Assembly: GCA_031216445.1 (NCBI GenBank)
Contig: CM062215.1
Coordinates: 2,822,001-2,886,000, forward strand
From: Lateolabrax maculatus
Taxonomy: Eukaryota > Chordata > Actinopteri > Acropomatiformes > Lateolabracidae
Reading direction: 5' to 3'
DNA: 64,000 nt
Shown here: positions 47,501-57,581 of the stretch, piece by piece
Position numbering within the stretch: position 1 is the first letter of the stretch
Layout of the letters: each line of letters begins with the position of its first letter
The notes under the pieces: generated by a model
The model's database searches: none
What the model saw: only the letters and a program-made list of their open reading frames with translations
Told to the model about the DNA's origin: nothing
Program-made: the position numbers and the translations under genes

Positions 47501-50500
47501 ACAATAAGCATGTATAGTTTTCAAGGATGCGGTCCAACCTGAGAGTTTCCAGTCCACAGTGCTGACTCTCCTGTCCAGCAGAGAACAGCATCACTCCTGA
47601 ATCCTGCAGATCATTGTTACTCAGATCCAGCTCTCTCAGAGTAGAGGACTGGTGGTTGAGAACTGAAGCCAGAGTAACACGGCTTTTGTCTGATAAATTA
47701 CAGCCAATCAGCCTGAAGAAGAATTTTTTATTCGTCAACTTCGGATATTTAATAAAAAATGTGTTCTTTAAGGATAAACATACATTTACAGTATCACACC
47801 TCTGAGTTATTTATACTCTGTGAAATGCAATTTATCCTGACCTGAGTGTGTCCAAAGTACAGTGTGGACTTTCTAGTCCAGCAGAGAGCAGCTTCACTCC
47901 TGAGTCCTGCAGGTCGTTGTTACTCAAGTCCAGGTCTTTCAGACTTGAGGACTTGGTGCAGAGAACTGATGATAACTCTTGGCAGCATTTCTCTGTGAGA
48001 TTGTTGTGGTTCAACCTGGCAAAATCAAAAGCAACATTTTTGTTACATTTTAGATATTTTCCAAAGCAACTCACTGCGAGAATGAGGGAATAGGTTTAGT
48101 CTCTTATTCAACAGCGTTTAGGCAGGGACCATTTTTGGTTTCAAGGGAATACGCATTTAAAGCCTTTAGTAGAATTATACAAGAAGACAATTTTGAATGG
48201 CATATCTACCATACAGTATATGATCATACCTCAGCATTTCTAGTCTACAGTGTGGATTATCCAGTCCAACAGAGAGCAGCTTCACTCCTGAATCCTGCAG
48301 GTTGTTGCTACTTAGATCCAGCTTTCTCAAAGTAGAAGACTGGGAGCTGAGAACTGATGCCAGACCTTCACAGCTTCTCTCTGACAGGTTACAGCCACTC
48401 AGCCTGTAAAAGAACATACAACAAAAACGTATTTTCAAAATATTTTCATTATTTATCAAATTTTAAAAGAAAAACAATACTGCCAAAACATGACAATAAA
48501 AAATACTGTATTAGATATGTTTTACTCACAGGTGTTTTTGTATCAATCACCTTGTACAAAAAAATACAGCCTTATTCTTTTATGTGTCCTGTTTTCTCTA
48601 AACTTACAGAGACTTATTGGAAGCTTTGACCACTGGCAATAGCCTCAGAAGACCCTCCTCAGAAGCAGAGTAATTCTTCAGGTCAAAAACATCCAGGTCT
48701 TTTTCTGATGACAGCAAGATGAAGGCCAGAGCTGACCACTGGGCAGGAGAGAGTTTGTCTGTGGAGAGACTTCCTGAACTCAGGTACTGTTGGATCTCCT
48801 CCTCTAGAGAACGATCATTCAGCTCGTTCAGACAGTGGAACAGATTGATGCTTCTCTCTGGAGACAGATTCTTCCTTATTACACTTTTGATGTACTGGAC
48901 TGTTTCCTGATTGGTGTTTGAGCTATTTCCTGTGTGTGTCATCAAGCCACGTAGGAGAGTCTGATTGGTCTGCAGTGAAAAGCCCAGTAGGAACCGGAGG
49001 AACAAATCCAGGTGCCCGTTTGGACTCTGTAAAGCCTTGTCCACAGCAATCTGGAAGAGGTATGATAGTTTAGATTTGTCCTTAAATGGATTAGACCACC
49101 AAGTTTTTGACTGAGACAGCAGATTGATGCCAGAGTTGGTCAAAGTAAGAAAGACATATAGAGCAGCCAGAAACTCTTGAATGCTAAGGTGAACAAAGCA
49201 GAACACCTTCTGCTCATTCAGCCCTATCTCCTCTTTAAAGATCTGTGTGAACACTCCTGAGTACACCGATGCTGCTGTGATATCGATGCCACACTCTGTC
49301 AGGTCTGATTCATAGAAGATCAGATTGCCTTTCTGCAGCTGCTCAAAAGCCAGTTTTCCCAGAGACAAAACCATCTCTCTGCTCCCTGGATTCCAGTGTA
49401 GCTCTGTCTCAGCTCCTACATTATACTTGACAGTCCACTGTTTAGCTTGAACCACCAGGAAGTAGATGTACATCTCAGTCAGGGTCTTGGGCAGCTCTCG
49501 TCCCTCTCCGGTTTTCAACACATCCTCCAGAACTGTAGCAGTGATCCAGCAGAAGACTGGGATGTGGCACATGATGTGGAGGCTTCGTGATGTCTTGATG
49601 TGGGAGATGATTCTGCTGGCCTGCTCTTCATCTCTGAATCTCTTCCTGAAGTACTCCTCCTTCTGTGGGTCAGTGAACCCTCTGACCTCTGTCACCAAGT
49701 CAATCCACTCAGGAGGGATCTGGTTGGCTGCTGCAGGTCGTGTGGTTATCCAGAGGCGAGCAGAGGGAAGCAGTTCCCCCCTGATGAGGTTTGTCAGCAG
49801 CACATCCACTGAGGTGGACTCTGTAACATCAGTCAGGACCTCATTGTTTTGGAAGTCCAGAGCAAGTCTACACTCATCCAGACCGTCAAAGATGAACACA
49901 ACTGGGAACTTGTCAAACCTGCAGATTCCTGCTTCTTTGATCTCACCAAAGAAGTGATGAACAAGTTTCACCAAGCTGTACCTTTTCCCTTTCAGCAAAT
50001 TCAGCTCTCTGAAAGTAAATGGAAACGTGAACTGTATGTCCTGGTTGACTTTGTCTTCAGCCCAGTCCAGAGTGAACTTCTGTGTTAGGACTGTTTTCCC
50101 AATGCCAGCCACTCCCTTTGTCATCACTGTTCTGATTGGCTGATCTCTTCCATGTGAGGGTTTAAATATGTCTTCGCATTTGATTGTTGTTTCTGGTCTG
50201 GCTGGTTTCCTGGATGCTGTTTCAATCTGTCTGACCTCGTGTTCATTATTGACCTCTCCAGTCCCCCCCTCTGTGATGTAGAGCTCTGTGTAGATCTCAT
50301 TAAGAAGGGTTGGGTTTCCTGTTTTAGCAATTCCCTCGAACAAACACTGGAACTTCTGCTTCAAACTCGATTTGAGTTTTCGTTGGCACATCGCCGGAGA
50401 TTCTGCATTAACAAAAAACAGTAGTTAGTTGATGCTTCAACTATTATGGCAACTGCAATTGACCATTTGCTAAACCCCTCCTCCGAACAGTGATTGTCCA

Positions 50501-52194
50501 ACCATAACTAGACATAGCAAATCTGTCTAGTTCTCTTTTTCCCTTAGCCTCTCCAAAACCAAAAACACCTACTCCTAATGTAAGCTGCGATCATTAGCAT
50601 GGTCAATTTCCTTTTTAAATGTGTTAACCATTTTATACTCACATTAACAAGTCAATATCAAATTTATATAACCATTCCTTGATGAATTTATACATTTCAA
50701 GCAGTTTGGAACCGTAAGACCTTTTCCCTTTACCCACTTATTCCCCTGTTTCATCGTGTTAAAGATGTGAAAATCATCTTACTCCTTTGCAGAGAGTCAG
50801 CCAGCTCCTCATGCTTTATTCTCCTCAGGAAGAACAGCACAATTTTTAGAAATGCCTCTCTGCTGCTCTTCATATCCTCTTCCTCCTCGCAGTTCATCAC
50901 CTCGTCATCCAAGCTCTCTGAACACAGAACCTTCAACATCCTCCTCAGTTCGCTCTTCACGAAACTGATGATGTTCTCCTCAAGCAGCTGGAAAATATAT
51001 ATGTATGTGTATATACACATGAAAATATATATATATATTTTCATGTGTAAACTTGGATAAAAATGCTGTTGTAACTTTTCTAGTTGATTGTACATTTACA
51101 CACCATAAATATAGAGTCCCTGTCTGTTTGATCTTCCAGGGCAGACTGACCAACGTTAACCTCCTGTTGTAGTCTGTGGAGAAAACACAGCATCTTTAAA
51201 TATTAATGTCTTTTTATACTTGTTGATTTTTTGCTTACTGAGGTATAAAAGGGCTGTGACTAACCAATATTTTCCATTATCAATGTCTTCAAATTGTATG
51301 TTTTGTCCAAATAACAATCCAAAAACCAAAGATATTCAATTTACTATCATACATGACAAAGAAAAGCAGCAAATCCTCACAGCTAAGAAACTGGAACCAG
51401 TGGAGCCTTTGGAAATTATTAAAACTATTAACTGACTGTGAAAATAGTTGGAGATTAATTCTGTGTTCAACTAGCCAAGTAATTGTTACAGCAACTGTAT
51501 ATAGCATTTCTCAAAACAAAGTTAAAAAACTTCTTAAAAGTTCCTTCACATTCAAGAGGATATATTATAAAAAGAGAAGTGCTTAAAGACATACTGGGCA
51601 ATCTTTAGGCCATTTTGTTACACTAATACATGTCTTGTTCTTTGTTAATACTTACATTATATAGTAATATGTTAACTTACTCTGTTTCAAAAATGTTGTC
51701 AAAATGCTGTCCTTTAAAAGCAAGAGGTGCATCGATTGACTGGTCGCTCTTGAACACACAGCTGGGCACAGGGGAGTCTGGTCTACCCTGCTGGATCCTG
51801 AGAGAGACAAACGATTAACAAAAGGAAGATAGTTTCCCTCTAACTTTGTTTTTACTTATATAGTACAAAGTAAAAAGTTGACTTACTCTGTTTCAGAAGA
51901 AAGTTGTTTTTGAAAAGCAAGCGGCGCCTCGATCGAGTGGTTGCTCTTCATGGACACACAGCTGGGTAGAGGCGACGCTGGTTCCTCCTGCTGCTGCTCT
52001 GAGCTTAAACACAACACGACAGTTTTTACTTTTAATAATAATGTAGACAAAACAATGCAACTGCTGAGCTCTGATAGTCATGGACGGTTAAGATCCTTGT
52101 CTCACCTCTGAGCTTCAGTCCAGCTGTCATGTTCCCCAAGTGGAGTCATTTTGGAGGGGGGGATTGCCTCACATACCCCCTCAGGCAGATCCAT
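43977..52194 (-). CDS. Fish NLR-C type receptor (NLRC3-like/NLRP12-like), FISNA-NACHT-LRR-B30.2, 1453 aa
   Basis: Predicted cytosolic innate immune sensor. Coding exons: 52194-52106, 52003-51887, 51797-51681, 51173-51104, 50987-50783, 50402-48608, eight LRR exons of 174 nt each (48403-48230, 48015-47842, 47712-47539, 47333-47160, 46740-46567, 46267-46094, 45808-45635, 45105-44932), 44670-44624 and 44506-43977. They total 4362 nt with all phases consistent, so the gene looks intact. Order: N-terminal exon, two repeated 39-residue exons, the FISNA-type region (LLEENIISFVKSELRRMLK...SSREAFLKIVLFFLRR), NACHT with Walker A GVAGIGKT (about residue 296) and Walker B VFIFDGLDECR (about 370), LRRs (about 798-1261), linker VDHGCVQWLKSG and B30.2. 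No PYD or CARD is visible. The exact paralogue cannot be named, as the family is large and species-specific. Confidence 0.92.
44543..44575 (+). repeat. (CATA)n microsatellite
   Basis: Short run of CATACATACATACA directly upstream (minus strand) of the B30.2 exon acceptor. Confidence 0.85.
44932..48403 (-). CDS. NLR gene: eight LRR exons, 174 nt each
   Basis: Each exon encodes 58 residues with two ribonuclease-inhibitor-type LRRs (for example SLRELDLSNNDLQDSGVKLL). All start in the same phase, so any could be skipped or duplicated without a frame shift. Two flavours occur: S type (LSGCNLSERSCE) in exons 1, 3 and 6, and T type (LxQTxLTEKCCQE) in exons 2, 4, 5 and 7. The eighth (LSGCLITEEGCTFLVSAL) is the usual last unit before the B30.2 linker. 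Confidence 0.92.
48608..50402 (-). CDS. NLR gene: large FISNA/NACHT exon (1795 nt)
   Basis: A single exon carrying the end of FISNA (LNEIYTELYITEGG...NEHEVRQIE), the ATP-binding NACHT module with P-loop GVAGIGKTVLTQKF, sensor and Walker B (VVFIFDGLDECR), LWITTRPAAANQIP (sensor 1 region), and the helical regions after it (FVHLSIQEFLAALYVF, LSPAQWSALAFIL). There are no stops or frameshifts. An antisense plus-strand frame of 163 residues at 49466-49957 is a shadow. Confidence 0.93.
51014..51049. repeat. 36-nt perfect palindrome in an NLR intron
   Basis: Reads TACACATGAAAATATATA and then its exact reverse complement. On the minus strand it lies 27-62 nt before the acceptor of exon 50987-50783, in the usual branch-point zone. 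Confidence 0.85.
51255..51465 (+). repeat. Interspersed teleost repeat, family A
   Basis: Contains TATGTTTTGTCCAAATAACA, AAAGATATTCAATTTACTAT, GACAAAGAAAAGCAGCAAAT and GAAACTGGAACCAG in the family A order. It lies in an NLR intron. Confidence 0.75.
51681..52003 (-). CDS. NLR gene: tandemly duplicated 117-nt N-terminal exons
   Basis: Exons 52003-51887 and 51797-51681 are the same length and phase. They encode related peptides: PASPLPSCVSMKSNHSIEAP with LAFQKQ...ETE, and PDSPVPSCVFKSDQSIDAP with LAFKGQ...ETE. Both end at a GAAACAGA/GTAAGT donor. Repeated short N-terminal exons of this sort are seen in the fish NLR-C family; their function is not known. Confidence 0.85.
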
Positions 52195-52248
52195 AGTACG
52201 GCTTACACCTCCACACAAACAAAACCAAATGGCTGTGACAGTCAGACT

Positions 52249-52258
52249 GAAACCGAAA
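52249..52258. promoter_or_regulatory. ISRE-like site upstream of the NLR gene
   Basis: GAAACCGAAA fits the GAAANNGAAA core bound by IRF/ISGF3 factors. It lies about 55 bp before the NLR start codon, suggesting a short leader and induction by interferon. It is only one motif match. Confidence 0.5.
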
Positions 52259-53034
52259 ACAGCCGATGCTCCATCAAGTAGTAAATGGCTTTATGACAAC
52301 TGCGTCCTTGTTTCGTCATGTTTGTTTCTCCCACAAACAGTGTGACAGGAATCAAGGTGTGTTCAGGGCCTACACAGATAGGTAGGGTTGTACCTGACAA
52401 AATGTATTTAACTGTTTAATCACATTTATTTTACTTTACATCGGGTGCCAGGAATGTACATTATTCTAATCTATTTAGTTTTCTGCTTAAAAACAGACAA
52501 TAATAGAATATAAACTACTGTTCACTAAATTCCTCCCAATTTCGAGTATTCCTGTACCTATAACATTAATAATGCAGCATTTGACTCTTACTTATCACAC
52601 AGTCTACCCATTTTAGATTGATTAGCTGCAGCTGTGTGCAGGTGAATTATCTGCTGCAGTCAGTGAGCACGTATATATATTTTGGGAGTTTTCTAGGGAG
52701 CATTTTAGCACTGAGAAGATGTGGAAATTGCTATTTACTGATCACTGAGGGGATGTGCAGTTCTACTCTACGTCCACTAGATGGTGCACAGACTTCAGAC
52801 CCTCGCCATACTGTAACACACAATGTAAAAATAAAGTATAATAAGTATAATCAGACAAACCCAGAGACTAAAGTGACACATTCACAATGTTTGTTTTGTC
52901 CAACCAAAAGCCCGAAACCCAAAATGATAAAAAAAAAATTAATTAAAATAGTTAAACATTACAACATTAAAGTGATGCTCAATGCATCAGCGTTAATAAT
53001 AAATTATGCAGGCTAATATTGTATTGCTTTTATA

Positions 53035-53165
53035 CTTTTATATATACTTTTACTTATGATTTTGAATGCAGGACTTTAACCTGTAATGGAGTAAGTTTAT
53101 ATTGTGGTATTGCTACTTTTTACTTCATTAAAACATTTAAATACTTCTTCTACTGTTTTAAAGTT
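53035..53165 (-). repeat. Interspersed teleost repeat, family B (inverted copy)
   Basis: Contains ATATACTTTTACTTATGATT, GAATGCAGGACTTTAACCTG and GGTATTGCTACTTTTTACTT, the reverse complement of family B blocks. Confidence 0.65.
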
Positions 53166-54029
53166 TCAGCATGCTGTCCTGACTGAAGAAAGTCACAGGA
53201 AATACTGAGCTGCACCGGTAATGTAGATTATTAAAGGCTGAATAAGAGCTTCAATGCCACCAGGCTTCAAAACACCACACAAAAAGAAGAAAACAGTCGC
53301 ATATTTACCTTTTTTTCTTGGTTTAAAACATCTGCGTCACACGGACGTGAAACTAACCTCCACAGTCAGCGAGGAAATAAACCACAAACACGGAAAAAGT
53401 AAAAGGGGAAAGGGAAGGAAAAGACAGAAAAACGAGTCCTGCTGTCGGTGTTCAGGCGGCTCACCTGGCTGTGCTACCTGGGCCCAGGTGTGGCGACGGA
53501 GTTTCACCTGCCACCGGCGGCTCTGCCTCCCTGAGCTGAGGCTGCAGGCGGCCGGCAGGGACGTGTCCTCCTCCGGGGACCGCGCAGAAGCGTCGCACTG
53601 CCCTCATTCACACATCACAGCGTTCACAGAGACTCTTAAAGGACGTTTTGGAGGATTAAAGTATGTTAATCTTTGTGTATGCGGAGGGATCTGTTAGTAG
53701 TTTAAGAGGGAGTCTGCCTGAGGGTAAAGTTCAGGGGAAAATGAGCTCTTTTCAAGGTGGCCACAGTGAGTCATGAAGGAAAACTACCAGCATACAAACG
53801 TCTTAGCGACCACTAAGGTTGTTTTTTGTTTGTTTGTTTCTTTTATTTTACTACTTTTATCTAATTATTAAAATGAACGATTCAGTTTTTCTCCACCATA
53901 CTTTTATTCCCGGTACTTCCACTCTTAAAAATCCTATTTTTGCAAGTATTTGGAGGTAAAAAATAAAAAGAAACTACAGAAATTAACACAAGAAAAGATG
54001 AAGCTCAGAGAGGTTTATAGGACAGTAAT

Positions 54030-54310
54030 TATCAGTGAGTAAAAGTAGCCATACCACAGTGTAAAAATACTACAAGTAATACAAGTAAAAGTATAAGCAT
54101 CAAAACATACCAAAAGTGAAAGTACTCCTTATGCAGAATGATTAAACATCCTTAAAGGGGCAGTTATGTTTAATTACTTAGTACTTTTACTTTTAGTACT
54201 TTAAGTAGATTTGCTGGTAATACAGGACTTTTAGTAGAAATTTGAATAAAGGACATTTAATTGTAACAGAGTATATTTTACATTATGATATTGCTACTTT
54301 TTAGAGGATA
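54030..54310. repeat. Family B repeat copies in head-to-head arrangement
   Basis: Forward blocks (GTGAGTAAAAGTAGCCATAC, TACAAGTAATACAAGTAAAA) are followed by inverted ones (GTACTTTTACTTTTAGTACT, GATATTGCTACTTTT). The segment is therefore a loose inverted repeat. Confidence 0.6.
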
Positions 54311-56522
54311 AGACTCTGACCATTACACACTGCAAGTATGGATTAATGATACTATTAAAACCATCCAAACTTAATAAAATACATTAACACGTTATAATTT
54401 CTGCTTTCATTGTGGTCAGTTCTGCATTGTTTAATTCCTGAGAGCAACTGAAATAGCTATTTTTGGAAATCCAGAGAAACTTCCTCCTTCTTCCCCCTCC
54501 CCATCTATTTCTTGCTGTCTCTTGTTTTCCGTTATGTGTAATAACTTGTTGAACCGTTTTTGCATTTCAGTTCTTCCCCAGAAGATTATTTCTAATGGTT
54601 TTGGTGACCCCTGACCTCTCCTCAATGTCCCGTCGGGTCAAATCCCAGGACCAAAATGTAGACAAGACATGGCAGGTAGGGTCAGGGCTTAAAAGGCACT
54701 TAACCTAAACTCGGCCTTTGTTTACAGTCAATAACAGATGATCAGGCAGGCGGATGGTCACACAGGGAAACAGGTAGACAAGTAACAACATAACAACTCA
54801 ACCAACGCTAAAAACAGGCACCAACACATCACCTGAGAACGTAACTCACACTTTCCACACAGGTTTATTCAGGGAGATGCAGCATTTCACAATGTTGCGC
54901 ACACAAGGAGAAAAACAGATAACAACCTGTAAGAGTTAATACAAACCTTACTGCGTTTGTTATGGCACTGTTAGTACATGGAAATCACTCTATTCTACAC
55001 AGTCTTACACCAGTGTTTGTATCCTCTCCACTGTAAGTTAGCTGCAGTGTATTTACTGTTCTTGATTAAAAAAAAAAAAAACAAACAAAAAAAGCAACAG
55101 TGCATAGACAAACATTTATGGCTGAATCCTATTAAGATATCTGTACATAAATTTAACTTGTTTGCTTGCTGTGTGTTCAAACTTTACCAGTGGAAAAGTT
55201 AACTTCCCTTAACTGTTTTCAGTAAGCACGTGCTTGTGTGGGGTTTGCACATTTGCTGGATATATTTGGAAATGTTAGGATGACACATTATAGTCGAAAA
55301 TGTACGGTTTATCAAAAAATAAATATCCCTTTGTTATTGCTAAAAAATACTATGTGAAAATATCTTCCCGTGTAAGACAGTCGCACAATTTGAAAAAAAG
55401 GCTGTTACTCAAGTGCTTTTGGTTACAGATAACATCAGTGTAAAGGAAAAGTTAAAAGACAAACACTTCACATACAGTAACTCCGTTTATCTCGCTCTTG
55501 GACGCTGACATGTGTTGACTGCGCCATTTTAAGAGATAAACAGCTTTATAATCAACTCAGTTACTCCATTTTCCACTCCAGCACGGACACATACTGTATA
55601 TAAAAAGTATTTAAGCCACAGGAAACCTTGTTTAAATCATTATTAACACTGCTTTTACAGATACTTGAGTTGTACATTTGGAATGTTTCTATTTTAATGG
55701 TTAAACGCAGGAAGGAAGACACGGAAACATGAAAATCTACATGTTCCTCTACAAGAGTTCCTCACTTATTCTTGTTCCACAGTTCAGACATTACAAGATA
55801 AATTCACTGTCTCTAGTCTGGACGTAGGGACAAGTTGAGTTTTTTTTGTTGTTGTGACATAAACTTGGCAGAAACTCATTTTTATCATGCATTGAAGTGA
55901 ATATTATTGAACTGGTGTTTTTTAAAAAAATTTTTATGGTTAATGCTTATGCTTAATTCATTCACCAAACTATAAACAGTTTTGGAGCTACTTTCTACGA
56001 TGGAAAAACAGTTAATTAGAGCACCTAGGACATTGTTAATTCTTATAAATTCAAACCAATTCGCCTCCATTGTACTATATTTGAGGCAGGAATCTCAACT
56101 CCAGGGCAAATAAAAACTGGGCTTAACTACTTTAGCAGGCACCAAGAATGCTGATTTCAATAGTTATATCAACATCATGGCGACTACTAGCTGACAAGTC
56201 ACAAACAGCAAAGAAATGAACCATTTATGTTTACAGACAACAAAAGCTGCTCTTCCACAGTCATCTTTTAAGGCCACTCTTGCCTTGTGTTACTGTATGT
56301 CACCTGAGCTTAATTTAGGTTCAACATGTGGGAGAATCCTGTATAGCACCATATAGGAGGGGATAACAAACATAAAGTAATTATTCATAAGAAAAAAACG
56401 TATTTACAAAGCACCACATACGGTGCATAGATAGAAAAGTGTGTGTGGACAGAAGCATGACTGACTGCTTTGGGGCCTTTGTGCAGTGTTGTGTGTGTGT
56501 TCAGGTGTGTTTCTATGCGTGT

Positions 56523-57581
56523 CTATCTCTTGGCGTGGCTGACGTAGCTGTTCTCGATGCACAGCACGACGTAGGAGCTGGAGCAGCTGCTGGAGGTCTG
56601 CTGGAGCAGGCTGCCGCTCTGCAGCGACGACGCCATGCCGGTCAGCGCCTGGTCGCCCACGCGCCACGTCTCGCAGAAGCCGTCGACGTGCCCCTGCCCG
56701 GCGTCGGTTGACCCGTGCCATATCATCTTCTCTGGCCTGGGATAAAACAGAAAGGGTCGCATGAATACAGGACGTTTTTAGTGACTTTTCAACGCTGATT
56801 TTTGAGTTTTTTCGCCACTGTTTGTTGCTTTAATTTCAGAATGTCAAGAAAAGTTTCCCCTAAGTCTGTTTGATTGTGTTATATATTTATAACTCATGAT
56901 TTTTGGATCACCATGTGCTGTCATTGAGGACGTCTTTGCCATCAAAGGAGTAGATCGGCACGTTGTTCTTCATTCTGCCGTTATTGAAGATGGCGTCCCA
57001 GCTGTCGAACAGAACCTCGTCCTGACAAATATGAAAGAACACAATTAGTACAAAAACTTGGTGAAGACTAGTTGTGCAATTAACTGACAAATCGGATTCA
57101 ACGGCACAAATCCTATCACCTACATTTTAAATTAAATTGTTAACTTTCAAACATACAGTACAGTAAGTTGATTTCACAGCTTTTGTCTCTCTTTTTTGGA
57201 AATAACTATTTGAAACTATCAGAGAGTCTAATCACAACGATGAATAATTCTCAAGAGATTTTTCTATGAGGTTCGGTCTCTTTTTAAAATTTATATTAAG
57301 AGAGAAAATGAATGTGAAGTAAACTAAAAATGTTTTTTTTTTATTTGTGCGAAACTGTTCCTTTAAATGGTTGAAAACTCCACCTTCAGGTTGACTATTG
57401 GCACGCGGTCCCTGTCAGCCCTGCGGACGATGCTGTGGAGATCCTGGAGTCTAGCGGACAGGAAGGCCCGGAAAGTTCCCTTCATCCCGATGGCCTGAGC
57501 CTGCGTGAAGCACAGGAAGTCTGCGCCGCGGATGCCCCGCATGGAGCCGGTCTGAGGGCTGTTCAGGGCGATCAGGTGCAG
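56523..57581 (-). CDS. col18a1: col18a1 endostatin domain, three exons
   Basis: Exons 57581-57384, 57021-56912 and 56736-56523 encode 173 residues from LHLIALNSPQ to SYVSHAKR and stop. All four endostatin cysteines are present (FLCF, GFCETW, SSSCSS, VLCIE). When cleaved from collagen XVIII in mammals this fragment inhibits angiogenesis. An RGD motif is not seen. Confidence 0.92.

Larger units (their letters stand above)
52195..56522. other. Intergenic region between the NLR gene and col18a1, with probable col18a1 3' UTR
   Basis: From left: the NLR promoter, repeats at 52885-52945 (family A fragment), 53035-53165 and 54030-54310 (family B), and a GC-rich patch at about 53440-53600. A minus-strand donor CAG/GTGAGC in the patch (exon base 53465) could mark a non-coding exon. 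A minus-strand AATAAA at 54864-54869 could end col18a1, giving a 3' UTR of about 1.65 kb. No protein-coding gene is recognised. Confidence 0.45.

Noticed and set aside
49466..49957. 163-residue plus-strand open frame
   Set aside because: It is antisense to the NACHT exon, whose codon pattern and domain content are unmistakable on the minus strand.
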